The translations under genes and the position numbers were made by a program. The notes beneath the pieces are model-generated. The model saw only the letters and a program-made list of their open reading frames with translations. It was not told the DNA's origin and did no database searches. A DNA stretch of 64,000 bases from Pseudomonas sp. B6002 (GTDB taxonomy: Bacteria > Pseudomonadota > Gammaproteobacteria > Pseudomonadales > Pseudomonadaceae): NCBI RefSeq assembly GCF_013385985.1, contig NZ_JACAOY010000012.1, forward strand, positions 536,064-600,063. Reading direction: 5' to 3'. Below are positions 36,501-43,846 of this stretch, in pieces. How positions within the stretch are numbered: the first letter of the stretch is position 1; each line of letters starts with the position of its first letter.

Positions 36501-39500
36501 ACGATGGTCGCGGTCGGGCGCACGGTATCGATGGCGTAGTTGTTGGAGTCGGTAGTGCCACTGCCGGCGTTGCCGTTCAGATCTGCGATGCCGGTATTGT
36601 TCAGCGTGATCAGGTTGGTCGCGTCGGTGATGCTGGCGGTCGGCGTTAACGTCGCCGTCCAGGTAATGCCGCCGTCGCTGCTGCTCACCGCCGTCAACGT
36701 ACCGTTGGCAATCGTTAGATCGGCGTTGGTGAAACCGGTCACCGCTTCGCTGAAGGTGATGGTCACCAGTGAGGTTTCGCCGATTTTCAGCGCGTTGTCC
36801 GCCACCACGATGGTTGCGGTCGGCCGCGCAGTGTCGATCGCGTAATTGTTGGAATTGGTGGTGCCACTGCCGGCGTTGCCGGCCAGATCGACGACCCCGG
36901 TGTTGTCCAGGGTGACCAGGTTGGTGGTGTCGGTAATGTTGCTGGTCGGCGTCAGCGTGGCGGTCCAGGTGATGCCGCCGTCGCTGCTGCTCAGGCCGGT
37001 CAGGGTGCCGTTGGCCACTGTCATGTCGGCGGTGGTGAAGCCGCTGACCGCTTCGCTGAAGGTGATGGTCACCAGCGACGTTTCACCCGCCGCCAGACTG
37101 GTGTCGGCAACCACAATGGACGCGGTCGGCCGCACGGTATCGATCACGTAATTGGCCGAATCAGTCGTGCCGCTGCCGGCGTTGCCGGCCAGGTCAGCGA
37201 TACCGGTATTGTCCAGGGAGATCAGGTTGGTGGTGTCAGTGATGCTGGCCGTCGGGGTGAACGTTCCGGTCCAGGTGATGCCGCCGTCGCTGCTACTCAC
37301 TGCGCTCAGCGTGCCGTTGGCGATGGTCAGGTCGGCGTTAGTGAAGCCGGTCACCGCCTCGCTGAAGGTAAAGGTCACCACCGAGGTATCGCCGATCTTC
37401 AACGCCGTGTCGGACATCACGATAGTCACGGTCGGCCGTGCGGTGTCGATCGCGTAATTGACCGAACTGGTCGTGCCGACGCCCGCCACGCCGTCGCTGA
37501 TGGCGGTCACCCCGGTGTTGTCGAGGGTGATCAGGTTGGTGCTGTCGGTAATGTTGTTGGTAGGCGTGAAAGTCGCGGTCCAGGTCAGGCCGCCGTCGCT
37601 GCTGCTGACCGATGTCAGCGTGCCGTTGGCGATGGTCAGGTCGGCGTTGGTAAACCCGGCGACTGCCCGGCTGAAGGTGATGGTCACCAGCGAGGTTTCG
37701 CCGATTTTCAGGGCCGTGTCCGACATCACAATGGTCGCGGTCGGCGGTTCCACATAGGCGGTGTTGAGCGTGCCGCCGTTGTTGTAGATCGCCGCGAAGG
37801 CCAACGGAACACTCCCCGTCACGCCGCCGCCCAACTCTGCACCGCCCGAGCCACTGCCGGCCGCGTTGCCGCTGATGGCACTGAAGTTGGACGACGTAAT
37901 CAGCACTGTGCCGCCCTGGTTCCAGATTGCGCCGACACCGCGACCGCCGTCGCCACCGTTCAGGTTGTTGCTGCCCTGGCCGCTGCCGCCGCCGCCGCCG
38001 CCACCCGCGCCGATGTTATTGCTGATGACCGAGGTGCCGATGATTTTCAGGGTGCCGGTCGAGGCGTTGTAAATGCCGCCGGCCGCATTGCCGCCGACGC
38101 CGCCGACCTTGTCCCAACCGGACCCGCCGCCGCCGCCGCCGATGGAAATAGTGCCGTTGCTGGCCGTACCGCCATTGCCGCCGTTGCTGTAATAAGACAC
38201 GCCAACCCCGCCGGCCCCGCCGGTTGTGGAACCGCCGCGCCCGCCCATGTGCGTCGCGTCATAGCCGCCGCCATAGCCGCCGGCGCCACCGCTGCCAGCC
38301 TGCCCGCCCAGCGTGCCGGTGCCCGGCCCGGCGGTCCCGCCGTGCCCGCCGCCCTGACCGCCCAGGCCGCCACCACCGCCACCGCCGCCGCCGTAGTTGG
38401 CGCCCGTGACACCGCCGCCACCGCCGCCGCCCGCCGCTGCGTTGCCGGTGACTGAAACGTTATTCAAGGTCAGGATACCGGCGTTGAAAATCCCGCCGCC
38501 CATGGCGCCGGTTGCCCCGTAGCCGCCATTGCCGCCATTGCCGGAAACCAGACCACGAGTGATGACCAGACCGTCCAGCGTCACCGTACTGCCGGAGGTG
38601 ATTTCCACCACCCGCGTCTTGTATTGACCATCAAGGGTAACGTCAGCGACGCCGTCGTTATTCAGGTCACCGTCCACGGTGATGTTCTTGTTGATCAGCA
38701 ATTCAGAGGTGAGCTGCACCGTCATACTGCTGCTGAACGTCACAATATCGCCGTTCTGCGCCGAAGCCAGAGCCGCGCGCAGCGAGCCCACCCCGGTGTT
38801 CGCGTTGTTGGTCGCGGTCCACGTGGCCAGACCCCACTGGTAGTCGTTCATGGCTTTGGTCGACAGCACGTTGGCGCTTTCGATGGTGCCGGTGGCGATC
38901 TCCAGGTCCCAGTCACCGCCCACGCCGGTGCGGTTGGTCGACGCCGCCACGTCACGGCCGGTCAGTTGCGCCAGGGAATCAACGAAATTCAGCCCGCGCT
39001 CGCCTTCGGCGGTGTAGCAGCCGTAGATCAGGATGTCGCCGCCGACATTCATGTCCTTGCCGATTTGCCCCAGCACCGCGCTGCGGGCAGCCACGTTATC
39101 CGCCGACAAGTACGTGGTGCCGAGCCACAGATCGCCCGCGTTGCCGTGGGCGATGATTTGCACCGAGCTGACGCCCTGATGCGTATCGAGGTAATCAGCA
39201 ATTTGCTGCAGGCCGTCCTTGCTGCCGTCCAGCTGTACCACCTGGGTTCCGGGCGCCACGCCCTGCAGCAAGCTGGCGGAGTCTTTTACCCGGGCGTCGA
39301 CAAACACCACGGTTTGCCCCGGCACCGCCACGGGTGCAGCGGCTGGCGCATCGGCCTGGCCATGGGTGTCCTTGCTTGCGACCGGGTGGTCGCCGGTCGG
39401 CGCCTTGGCCGCGTCAGCGGTGGGGTGGCTGTCGGGCTGCGCCACGTCGGCTACGGTGGCGGCGACGGCGCCATCGAACAGCATGCGCGGTTCAAGGGGC

Positions 39501-39568
39501 ATGATCATGGGCGAGACCCGCGCCCGTGCTACTTCGCTAACCCGCGACTTGCGATTGCTCCACCACAT
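33533..39568 (-). CDS. Giant repeat surface protein: LEPR motif, DUF4347, beta-helix region, 12 Ig-like repeats
   Basis: About 2011 residues. The N-terminus has no classical signal peptide but carries LEPRMLFDGA at 25-34, the LEPR-type motif seen at the start of many giant bacterial surface proteins. DUF4347 follows (about 86-245) with IIAHGNAGD (His141) and IYGCYTAEGE (Cys184). Next is a pectin-lyase/beta-helix-like region (about 250-345) and a very Gly-rich stretch (to about 600). Twelve Ig-like repeats of about 102 residues each (PTATIVVAD...GETSLVTITFSEAV) follow, then a unique 160-residue C-terminus. The ATG at 39568 has GGTGAG upstream, and GTG at 39577 is an alternative. It is probably an exported adhesin that uses the TolC-like protein downstream. 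Confidence 0.9.
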   Translation of the reverse strand: MWWSNRKSRVSEVARARVSPMIMPLEPRMLFDGAVAATVADVAQPDSHPTADAAKAPTGDHPVASKDTHGQADAPAAAPVAVPGQTVVFVDARVKDSASLLQGVAPGTQVVQLDGSKDGLQQIADYLDTHQGVSSVQIIAHGNAGDLWLGTTYLSADNVAARSAVLGQIGKDMNVGGDILIYGCYTAEGERGLNFVDSLAQLTGRDVAASTNRTGVGGDWDLEIATGTIESANVLSTKAMNDYQWGLATWTATNNANTGVGSLRAALASAQNGDIVTFSSSMTVQLTSELLINKNITVDGDLNNDGVADVTLDGQYKTRVVEITSGSTVTLDGLVITRGLVSGNGGNGGYGATGAMGGGIFNAGILTLNNVSVTGNAAAGGGGGGGVTGANYGGGGGGGGGLGGQGGGHGGTAGPGTGTLGGQAGSGGAGGYGGGYDATHMGGRGGSTTGGAGGVGVSYYSNGGNGGTASNGTISIGGGGGGSGWDKVGGVGGNAAGGIYNASTGTLKIIGTSVISNNIGAGGGGGGGSGQGSNNLNGGDGGRGVGAIWNQGGTVLITSSNFSAISGNAAGSGSGGAELGGGVTGSVPLAFAAIYNNGGTLNTAYVEPPTATIVMSDTALKIGETSLVTITFSRAVAGFTNADLTIANGTLTSVSSSDGGLTWTATFTPTNNITDSTNLITLDNTGVTAISDGVAGVGTTSSVNYAIDTARPTVTIVMSDTALKIGDTSVVTFTFSEAVTGFTNADLTIANGTLSAVSSSDGGITWTGTFTPTASITDTTNLISLDNTGIADLAGNAGSGTTDSANYVIDTVRPTASIVVADTSLAAGETSLVTITFSEAVSGFTTADMTVANGTLTGLSSSDGGITWTATLTPTSNITDTTNLVTLDNTGVVDLAGNAGSGTTNSNNYAIDTARPTATIVVADNALKIGETSLVTITFSEAVTGFTNADLTIANGTLTAVSSSDGGITWTATLTPTASITDATNLITLNNTGIADLNGNAGSGTTDSNNYAIDTVRPTATIVVADNNLRIGETSLVTITFSEAVSGFTNADLTVANGTLSAVSSSDGGITWTATFTPSASVTDTTNLITLDNTGIVDLSGNAGSGTTDSNNYAIDTVRPTATIVVADSNLTVGETSLVTITFSEAVSGFTNADLIIANGTLTAVSSSDGGITWTATFTPNVGVNDASNLIVLANTGIVDLAGNAGSGTTNSNNYTIDTVAPTATIIIADNALKIGETSLVTITFSEAVTGFTNADLTIANGTLSAISSSDGGITWTATFTPTTNITDATNLITLDNSGVQNLSGNAGSGTTDSNNYSIDTVRPTATIVVADTALGVGQTSLVTITFSEAVTGFTNADLTVANGTLSAVSSSDGGITWTATYTPAAGITDTSNLITLDNTGITDLAGNAGSGTTDSNTYAVDSQRPTATIVMSDSNLRPGETSLVTITFSEAVTGFDNADLSIANGTLSNVSSSDGGVTWTATFTPNIGVTDITNLIVLNNTGISDLAGNTGTGTTSSANYQVQTAVPTATIVIADTSLKAGETSSVTITFSEAVSGFDNADLSIANGTLSAVSSSDGGITWTATFTPGSNVTDATNLITLNNSGVTNGSGNAGVGVTDSNNFSIDTQLPTATITVANNHLGIGQTTTVTIAFSEVVSGFDLSDLSVANGVLSNLMSADGGKTWTATLTPTAAVTDATNLIVLDTSQVNDMAGNAGASIAISNNYGVDGDRPTATISVSNPNLTVGQTSTVTFTFSEKVTGFDLSDLSVANGVLSNLASSDGGKTWTATLTPTANITDPSNFITLDTSLVTDLSGNAGSGYANSNNYGINTIALTGDPLFRTTDPAPPQGAPDAPLQPIIYGQPTGNLGSPLGFPPLFEQRELGGGLPPVGSIFINHGALAPSFIAQVFNTDGGGDGAGKGFLGFGGGDGGIFGASTLSTLFIRDSADDSGFKAFESKSIKGVSDPAHGMRSVVGAPTLGQQLQQIKDTEQRQVVDLAHALQQVGISEMQA
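34085..37755 (-). repeat. Tandem ~306-bp repeat array inside the surface protein gene
   Basis: Twelve consecutive units encode Ig-like domains. Seven successive units between 35622 and 37457 onward keep an exact 306-bp period. Units differ mainly in the first ~20 residues, while the SSSDGGITWTATFTP and SGTTDSNNYAIDT parts are nearly constant. Such arrays can expand or contract by recombination. Confidence 0.9.
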
Positions 39569-39609
39569 GCTGCTCACCCGGCGTCGAACGTTCTTTGAGA
39601 GAAAATAAA

Positions 39610-39637
39610 AACGCCGCGATCAATTGATCGCGGCGTT
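39610..39637 (-). terminator. Strong rho-independent terminator at the sulfotransferase stop
   Basis: A perfect 28-bp palindrome (arm AACGCCGCGATC, centre AATT) overlaps the last codons and stop of the sulfotransferase gene. On the minus strand it is followed by TTTTTATTTTC, so it should end transcription just before the surface protein gene. Confidence 0.85.
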
Positions 39638-40477
39638 GGCCTTCATACGAATCACATTGGCGGCACTGGCTGAGCCGTCCTGCCAAAACGACAACTCGGT
39701 GTACTGCTGGAACAGGTCCGGCGGCAAAATCGTGCGCCGCGCCTGCAGGCGCACCTTGGGCTGGACCTTGTGCAAGCCGGACACACCCAGCGCCTGGTCA
39801 AACTCGGGCGCGTCGTAGACGAGGTTGTCGAAGTCATGCTCAAACCACGGCTCGCCGATAAAGTCGTACACCAGCCGCAGTACCCGCTCCGGGGCCTGAC
39901 TGAGCAGGTCGTAATCGACGATCAGCAATGAGTCGGCGTGTTCGCCGTAATAGGCTTCCTTGAGCGCCGCCCACGAGAAGCCCACCAACCGGTTGCGCTG
40001 CGCCAGGGTTTCACAGCGGCTGTACACCGTGTTGCGCTCGACATCGTCGCCAAACAGCTTGGTGTTTTCGAAAGGATTGGCGCGGTACAGCCGTTCCAGG
40101 CTGTCCATGATCCAGGCGACGTTGCGCACGCAGGCAATGACTTTGGATTGGGGAAACAGGTCATGCAGCGCGGGCATGCGCGCGCACCACTGGCGGTTGG
40201 TGTCGAACACCACCGGCGTGGAGGCCTTGTCGGCGTAGTAGGAATCGAACAGGCCGCGCAACAGGCGGCGACGGGTATTGGCGTCAATCACCGCGCCAAA
40301 CTCGCTGCCAGCGCTGCACTGCGCCAACACACCGTTGAACAAGGTCCCTACGGGGCTGCTCATGCCCGCGTGAAAACGCGGGTTCTGCAGCAAAATCGCC
40401 GAGAGCAGGGTGGACCCTGAACGGGGCAATCCGGAGATAAAGTGATACTGCAATCCCTTCACCACTTTGTCAGACAA
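39620..40477 (-). CDS. PAPS-dependent sulfotransferase
   Basis: About 285 residues, soluble. The PAPS-binding P-loop FISGLPRSGSTLL (loop at 17-23) is at the N-terminus. ACVRNVAWIMDSLERLY (near 115) is the 3'-phosphate-binding region with Arg, and IVDYDLLSQAPERVL supports the fold. It would transfer sulfate from PAPS to an acceptor that the sequence does not reveal. The encoded start is TTG at 40477. GTG codons at 40465 and 40462 are alternatives. Neighbours include APS kinase, which makes PAPS, and the giant surface protein, so that protein or its glycans are the likely acceptor. The 3' end is built into a terminator. Confidence 0.88.
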   Translation of the reverse strand: MSDKVVKGLQYHFISGLPRSGSTLLSAILLQNPRFHAGMSSPVGTLFNGVLAQCSAGSEFGAVIDANTRRRLLRGLFDSYYADKASTPVVFDTNRQWCARMPALHDLFPQSKVIACVRNVAWIMDSLERLYRANPFENTKLFGDDVERNTVYSRCETLAQRNRLVGFSWAALKEAYYGEHADSLLIVDYDLLSQAPERVLRLVYDFIGEPWFEHDFDNLVYDAPEFDQALGVSGLHKVQPKVRLQARRTILPPDLFQQYTELSFWQDGSASAANVIRMKANAAIN

Positions 40478-40523
40478 AAATCCATTTGTGGCCGTAGAGT
40501 AGTTCAGGATTGCGCGATCAACT

Positions 40524-40562
40524 AGTGGTCAATTGCCACTATTTTGGTATTCCCCTAATACC
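40524..40562. promoter_or_regulatory. Two inverted repeats upstream of the sulfotransferase gene
   Basis: AGTGG-N7-CCACT at 40524-40540 and GGTATT-N5-AATACC at 40546-40562 lie in the 94-base gap. The first contains AATTGCCACTA (40531-40541), which recurs upstream of the HlyD-type gene at 48080-48090. It is a candidate operator shared by the system. Confidence 0.45.
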
Positions 40563-40571
40563 GAATGGATA

Positions 40572-42185
40572 TTAACGGCAGCCCTCGGGCTGCGAAGGCT
40601 CTGGCCCGCGGCACAGCACAAACAACCGCGCCCGCGCCCCGCCGCCGTCCTGCTGCAAAAGTTGTTTCCAGCCTTCGGGAATCGGCGCGAAATCGTCCGG
40701 TATGTCGGTGCTGCTGATCAGCCACACGCGCCGGGTATCGGCGGGTAATGCCGACAAACGGTCGAGGTAAATGCGCCCGCCGTCCTGGTCCACCAGGGTG
40801 CCGAAGCCATAGGCATTCGGCCGGGTCGGGGTGCCATCGGGTTTGGGCGGCGTGTAGAGCTGCAATTGGGCATCGGTCTGGTCGTAATACACGTAGCTGA
40901 GGTACCACATCATGTCGCTGAGGACGATGCGGTCGTCTTCCTGGTAGTTACGGTTGACGAACTCCACCGGCACGTTGAACTGGTCATGTTCATCCACGGT
41001 GAAGTTGTTCTTCAGGCCCAGCAACTCCACGCCCACAAACAGCACGAACAGCGCGGCCCCCAGCCAAGACCGGCGTGCGGGCAAACGGTCGATGGCCAGC
41101 GCGACCAGGATCGGCAAGCCCAACGCGTACACGGTGAGGTAGCGCTCGATAAACACCGGCGAGATAAAAGACACGCCGTACACCAGCAGCAACGGCAGCA
41201 GGAAGAACAACGCCAGCAGACAGGCGGGCCGTTGGTGTTCACGGTCTCGCCAGGCGGTGACACCCACCACGGCGATCAGCAGCAGCGGAAACAACCAGAA
41301 CAGCGGTTTCCAGAACCCGATGCCTTCGTCCTGAAGCATGAACTGCCAGATCATCGACGGTACGGAGATCAACGTGACCGGGTCTTCCCAGCCAATATCA
41401 CCGCCAACCTTGAGCTGTTCGACGTGCTGGATCAGGTCCAGCAAATTCGGCAGCCACGGCAAGTACAGCGCGACGATCACAGCGTTGGCGCACCACCAGG
41501 ACGGGCGCAGGATGAGGCGTTGGCCAGCCGGCTGGCCGCGGCACAACACCCCCAGGTAAGCCCAGTGCACCAGCACACACAGTGCGGTGAAGTAATGGGT
41601 GTAAAAGCCGGCCGTCATCAGCAGCACGTAGGCCGCCAGGTAGCGCGTGCGCTGAGGCTGGCGAATCCAGTAGACCAATGCCAGCGTCGCCCCCAAAAGC
41701 CACACAGCCAGCAGCGAGTACATGCGCACTTCCTGGCTGTAGCGTACGGCGGTAGGAAATAACGCCAGCAGCACTCCCGCCAGCACGGCGGCGCGACGAG
41801 TGGACACCTGCCGCGTCAGCCAGATACCCAGGCCCACCGCGACCACGCCAGGAATGGCACTCATGCCGCGAATTGACCAGATGCCGTCACCGAACAGCTC
41901 GATCCATCCCCGCAGCATGAAAAAATACAACGGCGGGTGTACGTCATGGGCCGCGTGAAACCACAGGTCGGCCATGGCGTATTCGCTGAGCAGCAGGCTG
42001 GAGCCTTCGTCACCCCAGATCGCCGAGGCGGTCAGGCAATAAAAACGCACGCCCATGGCCAGCGCCAGGATCGGCACCCACCATAAACGGCTGAGCCAAC
42101 CAGCACCTTCCCAGGCGCCTTCGAGGCGATTGACTGCGGGAAATACCCCAACCTTGTCGTCTTGTTCTACCACAGACCGTCGCAC
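40572..42185 (-). CDS. GT-C fold membrane glycosyltransferase (PMT/ArnT-like)
   Basis: About 537 residues with some 10-12 membrane helices. The first large periplasmic loop holds the acidic pair in IWGDEGSS (Asp59-Glu60) and the HPPLYF motif (83-88), both typical of PMT/ArnT-like lipid-linked sugar transferases. The C-terminal ~120 residues are soluble. The GTG at 42185 with AGGGGA 7 nt upstream is preferred to an ATG at 42305, whose extra 40 residues look non-coding. It would move a sugar from a polyprenyl carrier to a periplasmic acceptor. Lying 94 nt upstream of the sulfotransferase, it may glycosylate the surface protein. Confidence 0.85.
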   Translation of the reverse strand: MRRSVVEQDDKVGVFPAVNRLEGAWEGAGWLSRLWWVPILALAMGVRFYCLTASAIWGDEGSSLLLSEYAMADLWFHAAHDVHPPLYFFMLRGWIELFGDGIWSIRGMSAIPGVVAVGLGIWLTRQVSTRRAAVLAGVLLALFPTAVRYSQEVRMYSLLAVWLLGATLALVYWIRQPQRTRYLAAYVLLMTAGFYTHYFTALCVLVHWAYLGVLCRGQPAGQRLILRPSWWCANAVIVALYLPWLPNLLDLIQHVEQLKVGGDIGWEDPVTLISVPSMIWQFMLQDEGIGFWKPLFWLFPLLLIAVVGVTAWRDREHQRPACLLALFFLLPLLLVYGVSFISPVFIERYLTVYALGLPILVALAIDRLPARRSWLGAALFVLFVGVELLGLKNNFTVDEHDQFNVPVEFVNRNYQEDDRIVLSDMMWYLSYVYYDQTDAQLQLYTPPKPDGTPTRPNAYGFGTLVDQDGGRIYLDRLSALPADTRRVWLISSTDIPDDFAPIPEGWKQLLQQDGGGARARLFVLCRGPEPSQPEGCR

Positions 42186-42384
42186 CTCAATTCCCCTGAA
42201 ACTGCCCGTTGGCCGGGCAAAACCTGCACACGTGCAAACAAGCGCCACTCTAGGACAAAAGCCCCGGTTTCGCTCGCTGTTTCGCTGCCGACAGGCGGCG
42301 CGCAACAGCTGCGTCTACGCTCTGCGATGACACCAGATCGATTGGCGTCACACCCCGTATAGCCCATACAAGGATGAGCGATTC

Positions 42385-42975
42385 ATGGAAGTATTCATCG
42401 GCACCATTCAACCCTTTGCGTTTAACTTTGCCCCACAAGGCTGGGCCTTGTGCGCCGGCCAGACCCTCTCCATCAACCAGAACCAGGCATTGTTCGCCCT
42501 GATCACTACCACCTATGGCGGCGATGGCGTGCAAACCTTCAAGTTGCCAGACCTGCAAGGCCGGCTGCCCGTCGGCCAAGGCAGCGGCGCGGGCCTGACC
42601 ACGCGCGTCATCGGCGAATTTTCCGGCACTGAATCCGTGACGGCCACGCTGGTCAACCTGCCGGTCCATACCCACACCGCCACCGCGATCACCGCCACCA
42701 CGGCGATCCAACTGACGAGCCTGACCAGCAACCCGGTGACAACACCCACCGCCACCAACTCATTTATCGGCGCCTCCGGCGGCGGACCAGGCAGCGCGTC
42801 GATCTACTCGGACCAACAGGGCGCCAACCCGGTGCCCCTCCAGGGTGTGAGCACCACGGTGACCAGCCCGACGATCGGCCCGGCCGGCCAGGGCCAACCC
42901 ATGGCGACCATGAACCCCTTCCTGGCGATCAATTTCAGCATTGCCCTGAACGGCATCTTTCCGTCACGCGGCTGA
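42385..42975 (+). CDS. Phage tail-collar domain protein (microcystin-dependent MdpB-like)
   Basis: About 196 residues. The tail-collar domain is obvious: MEVFIGTIQPFAFNFAPQGW, LCAGQTLSINQNQALFALI, TTYGGDGVQTFKLPDLQGR and LPVGQG. The remainder is Thr/Ser/Ala-rich, ending AINFSIALNGIFPSRG. No other phage genes are near, so it is not a prophage remnant. Members of this small family are found beside large surface-protein loci. AAGGATGAG precedes the ATG. It runs divergently from the glycosyltransferase gene, and the ~200-base gap holds the promoters. Its role is unknown. Confidence 0.88.
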   Translation: MEVFIGTIQPFAFNFAPQGWALCAGQTLSINQNQALFALITTTYGGDGVQTFKLPDLQGRLPVGQGSGAGLTTRVIGEFSGTESVTATLVNLPVHTHTATAITATTAIQLTSLTSNPVTTPTATNSFIGASGGGPGSASIYSDQQGANPVPLQGVSTTVTSPTIGPAGQGQPMATMNPFLAINFSIALNGIFPSRG

Positions 42976-43031
42976 CGCACTGCCTTGGCCGAGGCTCGCG
43001 GGCCTCGGCACTTCTGACGTGGAGCCTTCCT

Positions 43032-43340
43032 ATGCTGAACCTGGTCACTCTCGAACACTTTCGACCGTTGCTGGCGCGCACCAGCGTGTTGTACCTGCCG
43101 GACGGTTCGGCGCTGCCGATCCAGGTGCAAAGCCTGCGCGAAACGCCGGACGCCACTATGCCCGGCGCCACTCGTGGAGCGTTCAGTGTGCAACTCAACA
43201 GCCTCGGCCCGACGGACTTCGTCGATGGCTTATGCCGCTTGCCACTGCCCGGCGCCACCCTGGAACAGGTGTTTGTGTCCCGGGAGCCCGCCATGGGCCG
43301 TGACAGCGAGCGCGGTTACTTCTGCATCGTATTCAACTGA
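43032..43340 (+). CDS. DUF6916-like small protein
   Basis: About 102 residues, cytoplasmic by sequence (MLNLVTLEHFRPLLARTS). The pattern FSVQLNSLGP, LPLPGATLEQVFVSREPAMGRD and YFCIVFN resembles a family often encoded next to tail-collar proteins. The DUF number is from memory and should be treated as tentative. It lies 56 nt downstream of the tail-collar gene, with GGAGCC upstream. Its 3' end overlaps the convergent GNAT gene by 25 bp. Role unknown, possibly assembly of the collar protein. Confidence 0.7.
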   Translation: MLNLVTLEHFRPLLARTSVLYLPDGSALPIQVQSLRETPDATMPGATRGAFSVQLNSLGPTDFVDGLCRLPLPGATLEQVFVSREPAMGRDSERGYFCIVFN

Positions 43341-43831
43341 GACGGGTACCACACCAACCGCTGCGCGGCGGGCGTCTGCTCCTCGACCCTAAACCCCAGC
43401 GCCAGGTAATGCTGGCGCGCCTGGGGGTTGCTGGCCCACACCACCGTGGCCACCGGGCAGAACACCTGCGTGGCAGCTTGCTGCACCCCTTTGAGCACCG
43501 CACGACCAAACCCCTGGCCGCGTGCCGCGGGGATAAACGCCAAATACAGCACGCGAATTTCATTGGGCCCGAAGTCTGCACTCAAGGCGCCGATGGGCGT
43601 GCCGAGCTTTTCGATCACGTAATGCAGGGCGCCAGGAAAATGCGTGTCCATGCCGGTTTCCTGGACTTGGAATTGCTGGCTGATCACTTCTTCTACCAGG
43701 CCTTGCTCGCCGTCGATCCACTGCAAATCCGCCCGCGCCGAGCGGTACAGGCTGTGCAAAAACGGCTGATCACTCGCCCGAGACGGGCGCATTTCCAGCC
43801 CCAGCGCCAACGCGCCCTCCTTGTTCATCAT
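43316..43831 (-). CDS. GNAT-family N-acetyltransferase
   Basis: About 171 residues. The acetyl-CoA-binding segment AARGQGFGRAVLKG (family R/Q-x-x-G-x-G/A) lies in the second half, after VLYLAFIP. The C-terminus has the usual NPQARQHYLALGF. The ATG at 43831 has AGGAG 9 nt upstream. A TTG at 43840 would leave no spacing. It begins 15 nt after the M50-HlyD gene stop, so it is the last gene of the exporter-like operon, and it overlaps the DUF6916 gene tail-to-tail. It may acetylate a component of the system. The substrate is unknown. Confidence 0.88.
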   Translation of the reverse strand: MMNKEGALALGLEMRPSRASDQPFLHSLYRSARADLQWIDGEQGLVEEVISQQFQVQETGMDTHFPGALHYVIEKLGTPIGALSADFGPNEIRVLYLAFIPAARGQGFGRAVLKGVQQAATQVFCPVATVVWASNPQARQHYLALGFRVEEQTPAAQRLVWYPSQLNTMQK

Positions 43832-43846
43832 CGCGTTCAACTCCTG

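Noticed and set aside
34085-37755. Regular repeats considered as a CRISPR array
   Set aside because: Units are 306 bp, coding and in frame, with no short repeat/spacer alternation.
34092-37757. A series of ~101-codon open frames on the plus strand with near-identical sequence
   Set aside because: They are the antisense of the Ig-like repeats. Their 306-bp spacing is that of the repeats and none has its own ribosome site or family match.
42385-42975. Prophage remnant suggested by the tail-collar protein
   Set aside because: No other phage, integrase or attachment features nearby. The family occurs outside prophages.
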